A stretch of 64,000 nt of DNA from Trichomonas vaginalis G3 (lineage: Eukaryota; Parabasalia; Trichomonadida; Trichomonadidae). Both the position numbers and the translations under genes were made by a program. The notes under the pieces are model-generated. The model worked only from the letters and a program-made list of their open reading frames with translations, made no database searches and had not been told where the DNA came from. The stretch spans positions 4,497,797 to 4,561,796 of the forward strand of contig NC_067204.1 in assembly GCF_026262505.1 (NCBI RefSeq), written 5' to 3'. Shown one piece after another: positions 1-9,183 of this stretch. Each line of letters opens with the position of its first letter. The stretch's first letter is position 1.

Positions 1-196
1 ATTATTAAATGCAACTTCTGCTAGTTTATTTATTTTTTCAATACGATCATTTGAAAGTCTATCGTTTAATTTTTTCTGAAGTTTTTCATTTTCTAGTTCT
101 GAAACTTTATTTGGATGATATTTAAACCCGTTAAATTCTTTTTCCTCAGTTTTGATCATTAATTTACAAAGAACTTTTGTGGTTGGAATTTGTTTA

Positions 197-2401
197 TGTT
201 ATATACGAAAACGATAAAAACGGTTTGACAGAAAAGTGACAACTTTACGTGTCAAAAATATAAAAAGTGATATTTTATTCATCATTATCTTCTTCATAAT
301 TTATTTCATATTCTTCGTCTTACCAACAAAAGATGGGAATGTGAACAATTGCGGGCAATTTTTAGCCATTTTGGCTTGGAACTAGAGCCTGCGAGGTACA
401 TGGATAGTATCAGTACCTCACAGGCTCTAGTTCTCTATATGGCGCCGAGAAATTTTGGTGAAATGTGGTCGCATTTCACCAAAATTTTTTCGGCGCCATA
501 GGATGAATTGGAGGGTGAGAGATATTATTTCATACAATACTACTCTCACCCTCCAATTCCCAGCCAAAATGGCTAAAAATTGCCCGCAATGTGAACAATT
601 GCGGGCAATTTTTAGCCATTTTGGCTTGGAACTAGAGCCTGCGAGGTACATGGATAGTATCAGTACCTCACAGGCTCTAGTTCTCTATATGGCGCCGAGA
701 AATTTTGGTGAAATGTGGTCGCATTTCACCAAAATTTTTTCGGCGCCATAGGATGAATTGGAGGGTGAGAGATATTATTTCATACAATACTACTCTCACC
801 CTCCAATTCCCAGCCAAAATGGCTAAAAATTGCCCGCAATGTGAACAATTGCGGGCAATTTTTAGCCATTTTGGCTTGGAACTAGAGCCTGCGAGGTACA
901 TGGATAGTATCAGTACCTCACAGGCTCTAGTTCTCTATATGGCGCCGAGAAATTTTGGTGAAATGTGGTCGCATTTCACCAAAATTTTTTCGGCGCCATA
1001 GGATGAATTGGAGGGTGAGAGATATTATTTCATACAATACTACTCTCACCCTCCAATTCCCAGCCAAAATGGCTAAAAATTGCCCGCAATGTGAACAATT
1101 GCGGGCAATTTTTAGCCATTTTGGCTTGGAACTAGAGCCTGCGAGGTACATGGATAGTATCAGTACCTCACAGGCTCTAGTTCTCTATATGGCGCCGAGA
1201 AATTTTGGTGAAATGTGGTCGCATTTCACCAAAATTTTTTCGGCGCCATAGGATGAATTGGAGGGTGAGAGATATTATTTCATACAATACTACTCTCACC
1301 CTCCAATTCCCAGCCAAAATGGCTAAAAATTGCCCGCAATGTGAACAATTGCGGGCAATTTTTAGCCATTTTGGCTTGGAACTAGAGCCTGCGAGGTACA
1401 TGGATAGTATCAGTACCTCACAGGCTCTAGTTCTCTATATGGCGCCGAGAAATTTTGGTGAAATGTGGTCGCATTTCACCAAAATTTTTTCGGCGCCATA
1501 GGATGAATTGGAGGGTGAGAGATATTATTTCATACAATACTCTCTCACCCTCCAATTCCCAGCCAAAATGGCTAAAAATTGCCCGCAATGTGAACAATTG
1601 CGGGCAATTTTTAGCCATTTTGGCTTGGAACTAGAGCCTGCGAGGTACATGGATAGTATCAGTACCTCACAGGCTCTAGTTCTCTATATGGCGCCGAGAA
1701 ATTTTGGTGAAATGTGGTCGCATTTCACCAAAATTTTTTCGGCGCCATAGGATGAATTGGAGGGTGAGAGATATTATTTCATACAATACTACTCTCACCC
1801 TCCAATTCCCAGCCAAAATGGCTAAAAAATTGCCCGCAATGTGAACAATTGCGGGCAATTTTTAGCCATTTTGGCTTGGAACTAGAGCCTGCGAGGTACA
1901 TGGATAGTATCAGTACCTCACAGGCTCTAGTTCTCTATATGGCGCCGAGAAATTTTGGTGAAATGTGGTCGCATTTCACCAAATTTTTTCGGCGCCATAG
2001 GATGAATTGGAGGGTGAGAGATATTATTTCATACAATACTACTCTCACCCTCCAATTCCCAGCCAAAATGGCTAAAAATTGCCCGCAATGTGAACAATTG
2101 CGGGCAATTTTTAGCCATTTTGGCTTGGAACTAGAGCCTGCGAGGTACATGGATAGTATCAGTACCTCACAGGCTCTAGTTCTCTATATGGCGCCGAGAA
2201 ATTTTGGTGAAATGTGGTCGCATTTCACCAAAATTTTTTCGGCGCCATAGGATGAATTGGAGGGTGAGAGATATTATTTCATACAATACTACTCTCACCC
2301 TCAATTTTAATTACTTAAACTCATTCTATTTTTTTGACATGTAAATGTCACTTTTACTGAGATCTGACACAATGTCAGATCTCTTTTTTTCGTATATAAG
2401 A
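197..2401. mobile_element. 2.2-kb insertion carrying a hairpin satellite, with short terminal inverted repeats
   Basis: Comparison with the intact homologue at 61247-61300 shows that everything between about 197 and 2401 is extra. The ends are inverted (TTATATACGAAAA at 199-211 and TTTTCGTATATAA at 2387-2399) and TTTA is repeated on each side (193-196 and 2402-2405), so this looks like a transposon-like insertion with a 4-bp target duplication. No transposase is visible. The cargo is the 250-bp array, plus smaller hairpins near the right end (GACATgtaaATGTC at 2336-2349 and GAGATCTGAC/GTCAGATCTC at 2359-2383). It is probably a non-autonomous foldback-like element; the family is not recognised. 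The exact TSD is uncertain by a few bases. Confidence 0.65.
341..2304. repeat. Eight-unit, 250-bp tandem array in which each unit is four hairpins
   Basis: Units start at 341, 591, 841, 1091, 1341, 1590, 1841 and 2090, and differ only by a few single-base indels. Each unit is built from consecutive inverted repeats. One, spanning the unit junction, has a 29-bp perfect arm beginning AGCCAAAATGGCTAAAAA. One has the arm GAACTAGAGCCTG-GAGGTAC. One has the arm TATGGCGCCGA-AAATTTTGG and continues to CATTTCACC. One has the arm GAATTGGAGGGTGAGAG. Loops are about 5-20 bases. Short reading frames on both strands simply follow the repeat and are not genes. The near-identity implies recent amplification or active homogenisation. 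Confidence 0.97.
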
Positions 2402-2898
2402 TTTAAACCATTTATCATTAATATTTGTTATATATTCAATATCTGGAATTAATTCCCAAATTTTTGCATTTTCAATTAATTTATTATCAAATGCAAAAGC
2501 AATAAGTTTAATATTAAACTTACCTTTATAATATAAACTTTCTACATAATCATCGAAATAAACATCTACTTGTTTAACATTTTCAAGAATTGGTGAAAGA
2601 GCATCCATTAATTGATTGACGGTTACGAATCTTGATCCACTCATTTTCATACAAATTAAAAAATAAATTATTCAAAAATGTAAGACATGAATTTTTAAAG
2701 TTTATTTTTTTATTTTTTTTAATTTTTTTATTTCATTATGTATGGGTTTAGTGTAAATGTCTTACAATTTTGAAAATTTTTTAAATCTTGATTTATTCAA
2801 AAACGTAAGAATAAAAACCGTAAGAATCATACATTTTTTACTTCATATGTTAAAAAAAATGATACAAAATCACTCGATATTGTATGAATTCTTACGTT

Positions 2899-2935
2899 TA
2901 CAAAAAAAGTCACAAAACCCGCATTATATACTACT
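2899..2935 (-). repeat. Terminal motif of the second virus-like family, left copy
   Basis: The plus-strand sequence TACAAAAAAAGTCACAAAAC followed by CC, then ATATACTACT, is the reverse complement of the motif at 60063-60101 with a few differences. It lies just outside the first gene in both copies, so it probably marks the element end or its terminal inverted repeat. It also sits next to clusters of CTTACG/CGTAAG words that precede genes in this family. Confidence 0.6.
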
Positions 2936-2944
2936 AAAATAAAA

Positions 2945-3409
2945 AAAAGAAAAACAGATTAAATGTATCTCACATCAAAATCCATTGACCTAAGGATGTT
3001 AAGTTTCTGTTTTTAAAAGTTGATATTTTTTTTTTAATTTTAAGAAAATTAATAGCATGTTATTAGACAATAGGAGTGTAATGATATTGACTAAACAGAA
3101 ATGAGAGAATAGAGATATAATTTTGATAAGCAATATTGCAAACAAATTCTGAAGTAAAATCGCGATCAATAATTGAAAATTACGATCATGTACTGAAAAA
3201 TGACGATCGAATTGAATGAATAGAATTATATCTAAGAAAAAATAAATTGTATTTAGAAGATGAACAAAGAAAGGTGTATGCTAAAAATCATTTAACAATA
3301 AATGGAAATAAAACGAAATTGTGAAAAGAAAAAAATGAAAATTGTTAAATAATATATTATTTTTTAGTCATAAGAATAAAAATATAGTAGTTATAAAAGG
3401 AATTAGACT
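2945..3409. other. AT-rich spacer between virus-like fragment and MULE
   Basis: No gene is seen here. The stretch should contain the 3' terminus of the MULE, but I could not find a convincing terminal inverted repeat or 9-bp duplication. It contains repeated cgatca/gatcg words (for example 3160-3220) of unknown meaning. Confidence 0.5.
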
Positions 3410-5665
3410 TCATATATCAATTCTTTTTCTTTGTAGATGTGGAACGTTTGCTTTTCGATCTCTTTCGATGAACTTGAAAATATAAGTTATTATCGCTGAG
3501 AATCCTTTCCGAAATAGGAGCTTTACGTTTAGGAGGATTGTCGGATGAATTTTTTTTTTATTGTTTGATTTTGTTGTTATGGAAGATTTTTTCTTATTTT
3601 TTTCAGAATTTTGCTTGCTATTAACTGAAACTTGTTTTGACGGCCCAACAATAGCATTTGTAGTAGGAAGAATTCCCAATAACGAGCGCATTTTCGATAA
3701 TTGTTTTTCAATATGATCAAGAAGGTCCAGCTTATGTTCTAGATTACTAGACATTTGATTTGTAGAAGGATTTTGATTTTCTGGTTCTAAATCTGTAGAG
3801 TCTGCAATATTTGAATTTTCGGAGCGAATTGGAGCATCTGAACCTTGATTTGTATCGGCTTGCTCAAAATTAGTTTGAATTGGAGTGGATGAATTAAAAT
3901 CTGGATGATTTAATGTTTCATTAAATAATGCCATAATTTTTTCTCTTTTTTCATTAATAAACTTAGTGATCATTGTATCTTTATCTGTTAGATCGATCGA
4001 TTTGAGTATATCTGCATCATGAACTGGAATATTTTCGAACAATGAACTCGATTCTATGGAACCATATGGAGAAATCTCGTTCTGAGCCAAAGAAAGATCA
4101 CTTACGTTGTATTGTTTGATAGAAAAAATTGTTTTCTCAAGTTCTTTTTGAAAGCAGTCAAGAATATAATTTTTGTAGCTATCAGTGATAACGGTTTTTA
4201 TATGGCGCTCGATCTTCTGGTTATTTTTGATGGCGTTATATTTATCTAATTGGATTTGAGATATCTTCTTAATAGCTTCATAAATGTTTGGATGTTTTAA
4301 CGAAGAAAATTCTGAATGCATACTCTCGAGGCAATCATTAGTGAATATTGCAGTTGCATTATTATATTGAGATATTAAATTGTAGTGCGGCAACCAAACT
4401 TTGTTGAAATAATCAATATAATCTTTGATCGAATCAACTTTATTTTGATTAATTATATGCATTGTAAGTACAAATTCTTCATGAGACATGAATGGAGTAA
4501 TAGAATATAGCTTAAATAAAGAATTTTGTAAAGTATTGAAATTTTTTGTATAAAGTGCTACAAGTTTCCTGTGTAAAGCTTGTTTGAAATGAAATAGGCA
4601 TCCAATTATACGGACTTTAGGGAAAATTTGTTGAAGTGCCTCTATCATTCCCTTTTCAAAATCACAATGAATTTGAATTAGCTTTGAAAATTGAATACCC
4701 TTGACAGTAAAAATATATTCAAATGCCTTCTTATAAGATTCAAATGTGCGGTTTTTCATGAATATAAATAAAAGTGGTAGATATTGATTTGTTGAAGGTT
4801 CACAAATCATAATTGTTAGCATCTGTCCTTTTTGAAAATGTTTTGGTGTAATTTTAAAAGTTCCATCGCAAAATAAATCTGTGGCTTCTTTTGCAAATTG
4901 AATTGCCTTCTCAAAACCAAAAAACATCGTCTCACAATTTGCTTGAAAATCATGGCCAATGAAAAACTGCTCGCCATTTATTAAACAAAAATTAGCAATT
5001 TCATCGTCTGTAATTTTTTCTCCAACAGAAAATTTTCTGGACTTATTATAAACTTCCCTGACCAATGAATCTTTAATTAATGGGTTTTCATCAGTACCAA
5101 CAGCAAGTTCTGTCATAAATTTTTTAATCTGCTGAAAAGTGCCGTTGTCTTCAGAAAATTTTGCCATTGCCTTATTGTATATTTCTGTCAGAGTCATTGA
5201 TTTATGAAGATCATTTTTTTCATTTTGTAACTTTTTAAATTGTCTGCATTCGGGTATATGTTCCTTTTGTAAATCTTCGGAAACTGAACTGTTCTCAATT
5301 TTAACTAAATAACGTGCTTGACAAGAATGATCGATGCAACGGTAGTAACGTTCAATATTATTTGAATTAATAATATTTGTATGATCATGCGAATAAAGCA
5401 TATCTTTGCGAACAATTGTATCAGGATATTTTCCAGTAACTGCGGGAATATTTTTAACTGCAATATAACTAAAATATCTTCTGACAGCTTTAGATTCATT
5501 TTCGGCGTATTTAATATTAAAATATTGAAGAACTTGTTTGATTATATTCGTTTTTTCATCTCTCGATGTTGATTTTTGGTATTTATCAGATTGTTCCCTG
5601 ATAAATATTTTATTTTCGTCTGTAAAGTTTGCTCTTTTTTGATTAAATATAGATGATTTTCCCAT
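3410..5665 (-). CDS. MULE (Mutator-like) transposase with N-terminal zinc-finger domain
   Basis: The 751-residue protein catalyses cut-and-paste transposition in its family. A FLYWCH/WRKY-like zinc finger is visible near residues 106-143 (YYRCIDHSCQARYL, then H136 and C140). The MULE catalytic core follows: first Asp in LFCDGTF (about D267), second in IHCDFEKG (about D335), the family's C-x2-H in GCLFHFKQ (356-359), and the Glu in CLESMHSEF (about E447). The C-terminal third is Ser/Asn/Lys-rich and probably disordered. The last 45 residues look out of frame after an A-run near 3550-3560: the neighbouring frame continues the Lys/Ser-rich composition and ends KKKN, so a single-base slip there is likely. 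The catalytic residues are intact, so this may be a recently active copy. Element ends were not identified. Confidence 0.9.
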   Translation of the reverse strand: MGKSSIFNQKRANFTDENKIFIREQSDKYQKSTSRDEKTNIIKQVLQYFNIKYAENESKAVRRYFSYIAVKNIPAVTGKYPDTIVRKDMLYSHDHTNIINSNNIERYYRCIDHSCQARYLVKIENSSVSEDLQKEHIPECRQFKKLQNEKNDLHKSMTLTEIYNKAMAKFSEDNGTFQQIKKFMTELAVGTDENPLIKDSLVREVYNKSRKFSVGEKITDDEIANFCLINGEQFFIGHDFQANCETMFFGFEKAIQFAKEATDLFCDGTFKITPKHFQKGQMLTIMICEPSTNQYLPLLFIFMKNRTFESYKKAFEYIFTVKGIQFSKLIQIHCDFEKGMIEALQQIFPKVRIIGCLFHFKQALHRKLVALYTKNFNTLQNSLFKLYSITPFMSHEEFVLTMHIINQNKVDSIKDYIDYFNKVWLPHYNLISQYNNATAIFTNDCLESMHSEFSSLKHPNIYEAIKKISQIQLDKYNAIKNNQKIERHIKTVITDSYKNYILDCFQKELEKTIFSIKQYNVSDLSLAQNEISPYGSIESSSLFENIPVHDADILKSIDLTDKDTMITKFINEKREKIMALFNETLNHPDFNSSTPIQTNFEQADTNQGSDAPIRSENSNIADSTDLEPENQNPSTNQMSSNLEHKLDLLDHIEKQLSKMRSLLGILPTTNAIVGPSKQVSVNSKQNSEKNKKKSSITTKSNNKKKIHPTILLNVKLLFRKGFSAIITYIFKFIERDRKANVPHLQRKRIDI

Positions 5666-5718
5666 TAAAAAATGAAATGATGCAAAATTTACGAAAACCG
5701 TTCGAAAATTGAATCAAA

Positions 5719-5950
5719 AATGAAAAGTAATACTTAAATGAGGAATTCTTTGAGATATTGGTCTTAGATTGAATGTAGCGTCATTCTTATATAGAATATA
5801 TATTCATATCATCGGAAATATGATAAAAAGCATATAATAAATGTCAAAAAAGTGAACAAATAAGCAAAGATATTTTTTAAAAAACAATGAAAAGTAATAC
5901 TTAAATGAGGAATTCTTTGAGATATTGGTCTTAGATTGAATGTAGCGTCA
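5719..5950. repeat. Perfect 65-bp direct repeat upstream of the 6000 gene
   Basis: Positions 5719-5783 and 5886-5950 are identical over 65 bases (starting aatgaaaagtaatacttaaa and ending gaatgtagcgtca), separated by 102 unrelated AT-rich bases. The second copy leads straight into the initiator of the 6000 gene and the first ends about 55 bases from the MULE start codon. It could be a local duplication of the upstream region, or an abnormal duplication made when the MULE landed. There is no open reading frame in it. Confidence 0.9.
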
Positions 5951-5985
5951 CAAATTTCACAAATATAATTTACTATACAATTTTA

Positions 5986-5994
5986 TTCATTTTT
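5986..5994 (+). promoter_or_regulatory. Trichomonad initiator of the 6000 gene
   Basis: TTCATTTTT lies about 11 bases before the ATG at 6000. It fits the trichomonad Inr (TCA followed by pyrimidine and T/A) that sets the transcription start close to the initiation codon, and it supports the chosen start. Confidence 0.7.
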
Positions 5995-5999
5995 TTAAA

Positions 6000-7106
6000 A
6001 TGGCTGACGACAGTCTGTATCAACTAACTCAACTAGTCAAGCATAATGATTATTCTTCGGATTCATTAAATCAACTTTATCAATGCATAAGTACAATGAC
6101 AGAAAGATCAATTGGATGCTTGAATTGGGATAAATTTTTCAAAAAAATCACAGTGACTGATGAAGTTCTTTTACATTTTTTAGCATCCGTTTTAAACATT
6201 GAAAAGATATCAGAATGTTTCAAGGATTCTATTTTTTATCACAATATTAATCTTGAAAAATTCAGTAATTTAACTGAAACAGAACAACAAACAATTTTAA
6301 ATTCCTACAAAGCGGATAAATTTACATATTACATAATGTGCTCACAAATTGTAAAATCAAACTGGAACAATTTATCCCAAACTTTAGTTAATATTGCAAA
6401 TCAATATTTGCCATTTTTAGATGAAGAAAAGCAAATATATATATTTACTGAAATAACTGGCAATTATCAAAATTTTGAAATTTCAGTTGCAAACTTGTTA
6501 CTTTTTTATGAAAACAATGAAGAAAAATTAAGCAACTGTTTTAATTTAACATTGTTCCAGCAAATTTATTCCAAAAATGGAATCGAGCAAATGATATTTT
6601 TTGCTGCAAATACAATTTGTTGCAATAACACTTCTATCAATTTTTACAATCTCCTTGAAATTGAAGAAATGAATCCATTTGATTTTTTTTATTTCTCAAT
6701 TCAATATAAAGAGATATTAAATTGCGATGATTTTCCAAAAGTTACAGAAGTAATCACAGGTTTAATCTCAGCTTCAAATATTAATGCTATTATGCGAATT
6801 TGCCAAAAAATTTTGGATAAAATTACATTTTATAAATGTAATTATTGCCATATTACCTCAATATGGAATTTTATCACAAATGCAGCAATAATTCTTCCTG
6901 ATGAAGATTTATTAATCAAATTATTAAAATTCATAGAAAAAACAGAAAAAGCAACAGATGAATTATTCGAACCGGAGAATGATTTGGGTTTCTATGAATA
7001 TTTAAATTCGATTTTCTCAGATATTACATCTGCGAGAAATAAGCAATTTCTCTTGGAATTTCTAAATACCCATGAAGATGACTTCACTTATGATCAAACA
7101 TTGTGA
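6000..7106 (+). CDS. Hypothetical helical protein
   Basis: This 368-residue protein was not recognised. It is uninterrupted, starts with MADDSLYQLTQL directly after an initiator, and is rich in Leu, Ile, Asn and Phe with regularly spaced hydrophobic residues. That suggests an all-helical ARM/HEAT-like or otherwise alpha-solenoid fold, but no repeat motif is sharp enough to name. Several Cys residues (ICCNNTS, CNYCHIT) are scattered and do not form a convincing zinc finger. There is no signal peptide or membrane segment, so it is probably cytosolic or nuclear. Base composition and codon use look like the LRR and BTB genes, so I take it as a host gene, flanked by a MULE on its left. Confidence 0.8.
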   Translation: MADDSLYQLTQLVKHNDYSSDSLNQLYQCISTMTERSIGCLNWDKFFKKITVTDEVLLHFLASVLNIEKISECFKDSIFYHNINLEKFSNLTETEQQTILNSYKADKFTYYIMCSQIVKSNWNNLSQTLVNIANQYLPFLDEEKQIYIFTEITGNYQNFEISVANLLLFYENNEEKLSNCFNLTLFQQIYSKNGIEQMIFFAANTICCNNTSINFYNLLEIEEMNPFDFFYFSIQYKEILNCDDFPKVTEVITGLISASNINAIMRICQKILDKITFYKCNYCHITSIWNFITNAAIILPDEDLLIKLLKFIEKTEKATDELFEPENDLGFYEYLNSIFSDITSARNKQFLLEFLNTHEDDFTYDQTL

Positions 7107-8856
7107 GGTCATTTTTGATCAACAAATTAATTGAAATTCCGATCAAAAAAAATTCACAAATTGGATCAAAAAAATCGAATCTCAAGTTAAAAATAAAAAA
7201 TTTCTACATTTTTATCAAATTTAGATTTTTTTTTCAAATCATGCGAATTGATTGAATAATTGCATATTTTATCCCATGCATCTAGAAGTATGTGTAATAT
7301 TTTTGCTTTCATCAAGAAATTGTCGAATTTGATCTTAATTTTTTTTGAAAAATATACTTTTAGAAAAAGAAATAGTGATTGAATAGCTGCCCATGCTGTA
7401 AAAGGGTTATTTTTACAAGTAAAAAAATTGTTATTTTTCGAGCAAGTCGAGGCTTTTTTACCATCTTATTTTTGAAAAATTTACGAAAAATTATATCTGA
7501 AAAAACGCTTCATTTTGATATCTTACAATGATAAAATACCAATGTTGCTGGGATATAATAGCTACACCTGGACATCTACTACATTAATGCGTATGACAGG
7601 TAAAGTTGATTTCAAAAGTATAGCCTGGAAAGATTACAATAAATCAACGATAATTCAAAAAAATTTCTTATAAGTTAACATAATAAAAATTTAATTTTTA
7701 TATTTCTTGTAGTATACTTAAGTATATAATATATTTAAATCTTAGAATGAAAATTCGGGACGCCCTAGCTATTCAATTTTCCCTTAGGACGCCCATAAAC
7801 CTCTCAAAAATGTGATGTAAATATCACAATTTTGAGAAATTTACACTAGGACGCCTTAGGACGCCAACCCCCTTTTTTACCGATAACTGATAATATCTCT
7901 GATCATCATAACTGTAAAGTTCCGTTGCATTTGTTATTGACTTCTTTTAGACCCTTTATTTTTGATATACAGACTCATAAGCAGAGACGAAATCAAAAAA
8001 TCCAATTCAAAATTTGTTTTAATGCTTGGGTCATTCATGTTACAATTTAAAAATAAGCTAATCATTCTAGTTTTAATATATCTTTTCTGTTTTCAGTTTG
8101 AAATTACCTGATTAGTGAAAGATTAAGTGAATGTTTTAAAACTGAATGCATATTAATGCCAAAATAGACAGCACTGAACTTGAAAGAATTCAAAAATTTG
8201 TAGGCAAACATAATTTTTATTCGTGAACAAATTTCAAGAAAAAAACAGTTCAACATATATTAAAGTCTAGCCCTGGAAAATTCAAAGTCATTTTTAATAT
8301 GTGCTTCATCAAACAATGATCCCCAGGGATACATATTTGCAGGATCCTGATACTAATTTAACGACACATAGGACTGAATTTAGTAGGTTTTATGAGATAT
8401 TGCTTGCTTGATATCATTACCTGATCTAATGTAGGCATAAGAACATATTTATTCCGTTTCCAATACGAACTCAAATGGACACATATATCTAAAAAGGAGC
8501 AAGCATATGCAAAAGTTAAGCCTTAATAAGTTGTCATACATAATTTTAAATGGACGCTTCCATTAATAAGGATAACTCAACAAACGCTCATTGCTGATTA
8601 GTTATATATTAATTCTTAATCAGCGAACTATTAAATTATAAATGCATCAAGCCTTAGATAGGAATTTACTATCACCTACTAGACTCATGTTTACAAGTTA
8701 ATGATCAAGCTATTTACTCCAATATTCAGAGTGGAAGCACTTCTAAAAAGAGTGATAAAAAAATGAAAAGTGATAAAATCTTTTTAGGTATATAATCTAA
8801 TGGGAAATTAAGCTTAGTATCTTATGTAAGAAATAAAATATTCGGTCACAAAACTA
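7107..8856. other. Long AT-rich intergenic region with a possible gene remnant and GGACGCC repeats
   Basis: There is no substantial gene. A 43-codon open frame at 7542-7673 (MLLGYNSYTWTSTTLMRMTG...) has protein-like composition and may be a remnant or small gene. Four GGACGCC words (7758, 7787, 7849, 7859) bracket an inverted repeat at 7803-7836 (CTCAAAAATGTGAT/ATATCACAATTTTGAG). This could be a small regulatory or mobile unit of unknown kind. Nothing else is recognised. Confidence 0.5.
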
Positions 8857-8972
8857 TTATAATAGTAACGTGCCGCAATATGAAAAAAGAAATTCAGCTA
8901 TTTCTTTTTTATAATAACGTAATGCATAATGATAAGCGGTTTCTCCATTTTTATCTTTTTCTTTGATATTTA
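8857..8972 (-). pseudogene. Severed last ankyrin repeat of the 9166-11082 gene
   Basis: Read on the minus strand this segment continues the ankyrin array (INIKEKDKNGETAYHYALRY... then a stop at 8857). It is separated from the rest of the gene by the MITE at 8973-9183. If the MITE were absent the reading frame would run into it directly, so the ancestral protein had one more, slightly degenerate, repeat and a short GTLLL tail. It is no longer translated with the rest of the gene. Confidence 0.85.
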
Positions 8973-9183
8973 AGGTCGCCAAAAAAAGTGCGGAAATTAA
9001 AAACCGCAGTTTGAGTACTTTCTGAGAGTCTGTTTGTCAGAAAGTATACATTTGTAAACTTTCTGACACTAAAATTTTTTGGTCCTTTCAAAGTTTTTGA
9101 CAATGTCAAAAAGTATACATCGGGGCTCACAATTTTCCTCTCAAACGGCGGTTTTTTAAAAACGCTCAATTTTTCATCGACCT
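8973..9183. mobile_element. 211-bp TA-flanked MITE inside the ankyrin gene
   Basis: The insertion interrupts the repeated sequence gatatttataccatgtg exactly at a TA, which is duplicated at 8971-8972 and 9184-9185. The ends are inverted: AGGTCG...CGACCT, with a second matching block AAAAACCGC(A/C)GTTTGAG about 28 bases in, giving an imperfect terminal repeat of about 45 bp. The interior holds further short inverted repeats (ACTTTCTGA/TCAGAAAGT) and GACANTGTC-type words. A TA duplication and no coding capacity fit a non-autonomous Tc1/mariner-superfamily element. Its ends differ from those of the mariner at 55110, so a different transposase would be needed. Confidence 0.92.

Larger units (their letters stand above)
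1..2644 (-). pseudogene. Conserved virus-like element gene, split by a 2.2-kb insertion
   Basis: The 5' part lies at 2644-2402 and the 3' part at 196-1. Both align with the uninterrupted gene at 61019-61498: shared stretches include VTVNQLMD, VKQVDVYFDD, FNIK-IAFAFD and, in the 3' part, LMIKTEEKEFNGFKYHP. The start was set at 2644 because MSGSRF matches MSESKF in the other copy; an upstream ATG at 2650 is also possible. Function is unknown. A related protein is at 34742-35161 in the other element, so it is probably a core early or DNA-associated protein, which is inference. The copy is a fossil, interrupted by the hairpin-array insertion. Confidence 0.8.
1..2940 (-). mobile_element. Terminal piece of a second virus-like element family (left copy)
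   Basis: This is a fossil fragment of the same family as 60063-64000, in opposite orientation and running off the left edge. Two things tie it to the right copy. The gene at 2644-1 matches the gene at 61019-61498, and its upstream 60 bases are nearly the same (attcatgtcttacatttttg lies in both). In addition the terminal motif at 2899-2935, read on the minus strand (AGTAGTATAT, then GGGTTT, then GTGACTTTTTTTGTA), recurs at 60063-60101. The gene that lies first in the right copy is absent here. The piece is broken, with one large insertion (197-2401). Its far end is outside the window, so total length and target duplication cannot be seen. Confidence 0.7.

Noticed and set aside
427-2250. Repeated short open frames on both strands of the 250-bp array
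   Set aside because: They recur with exact unit periodicity, follow the hairpin stems and resemble no protein; they are by-products of the satellite.
341-2304. CRISPR array
   Set aside because: Units are contiguous 250-bp repeats with no unique spacers, and the genome is eukaryotic.
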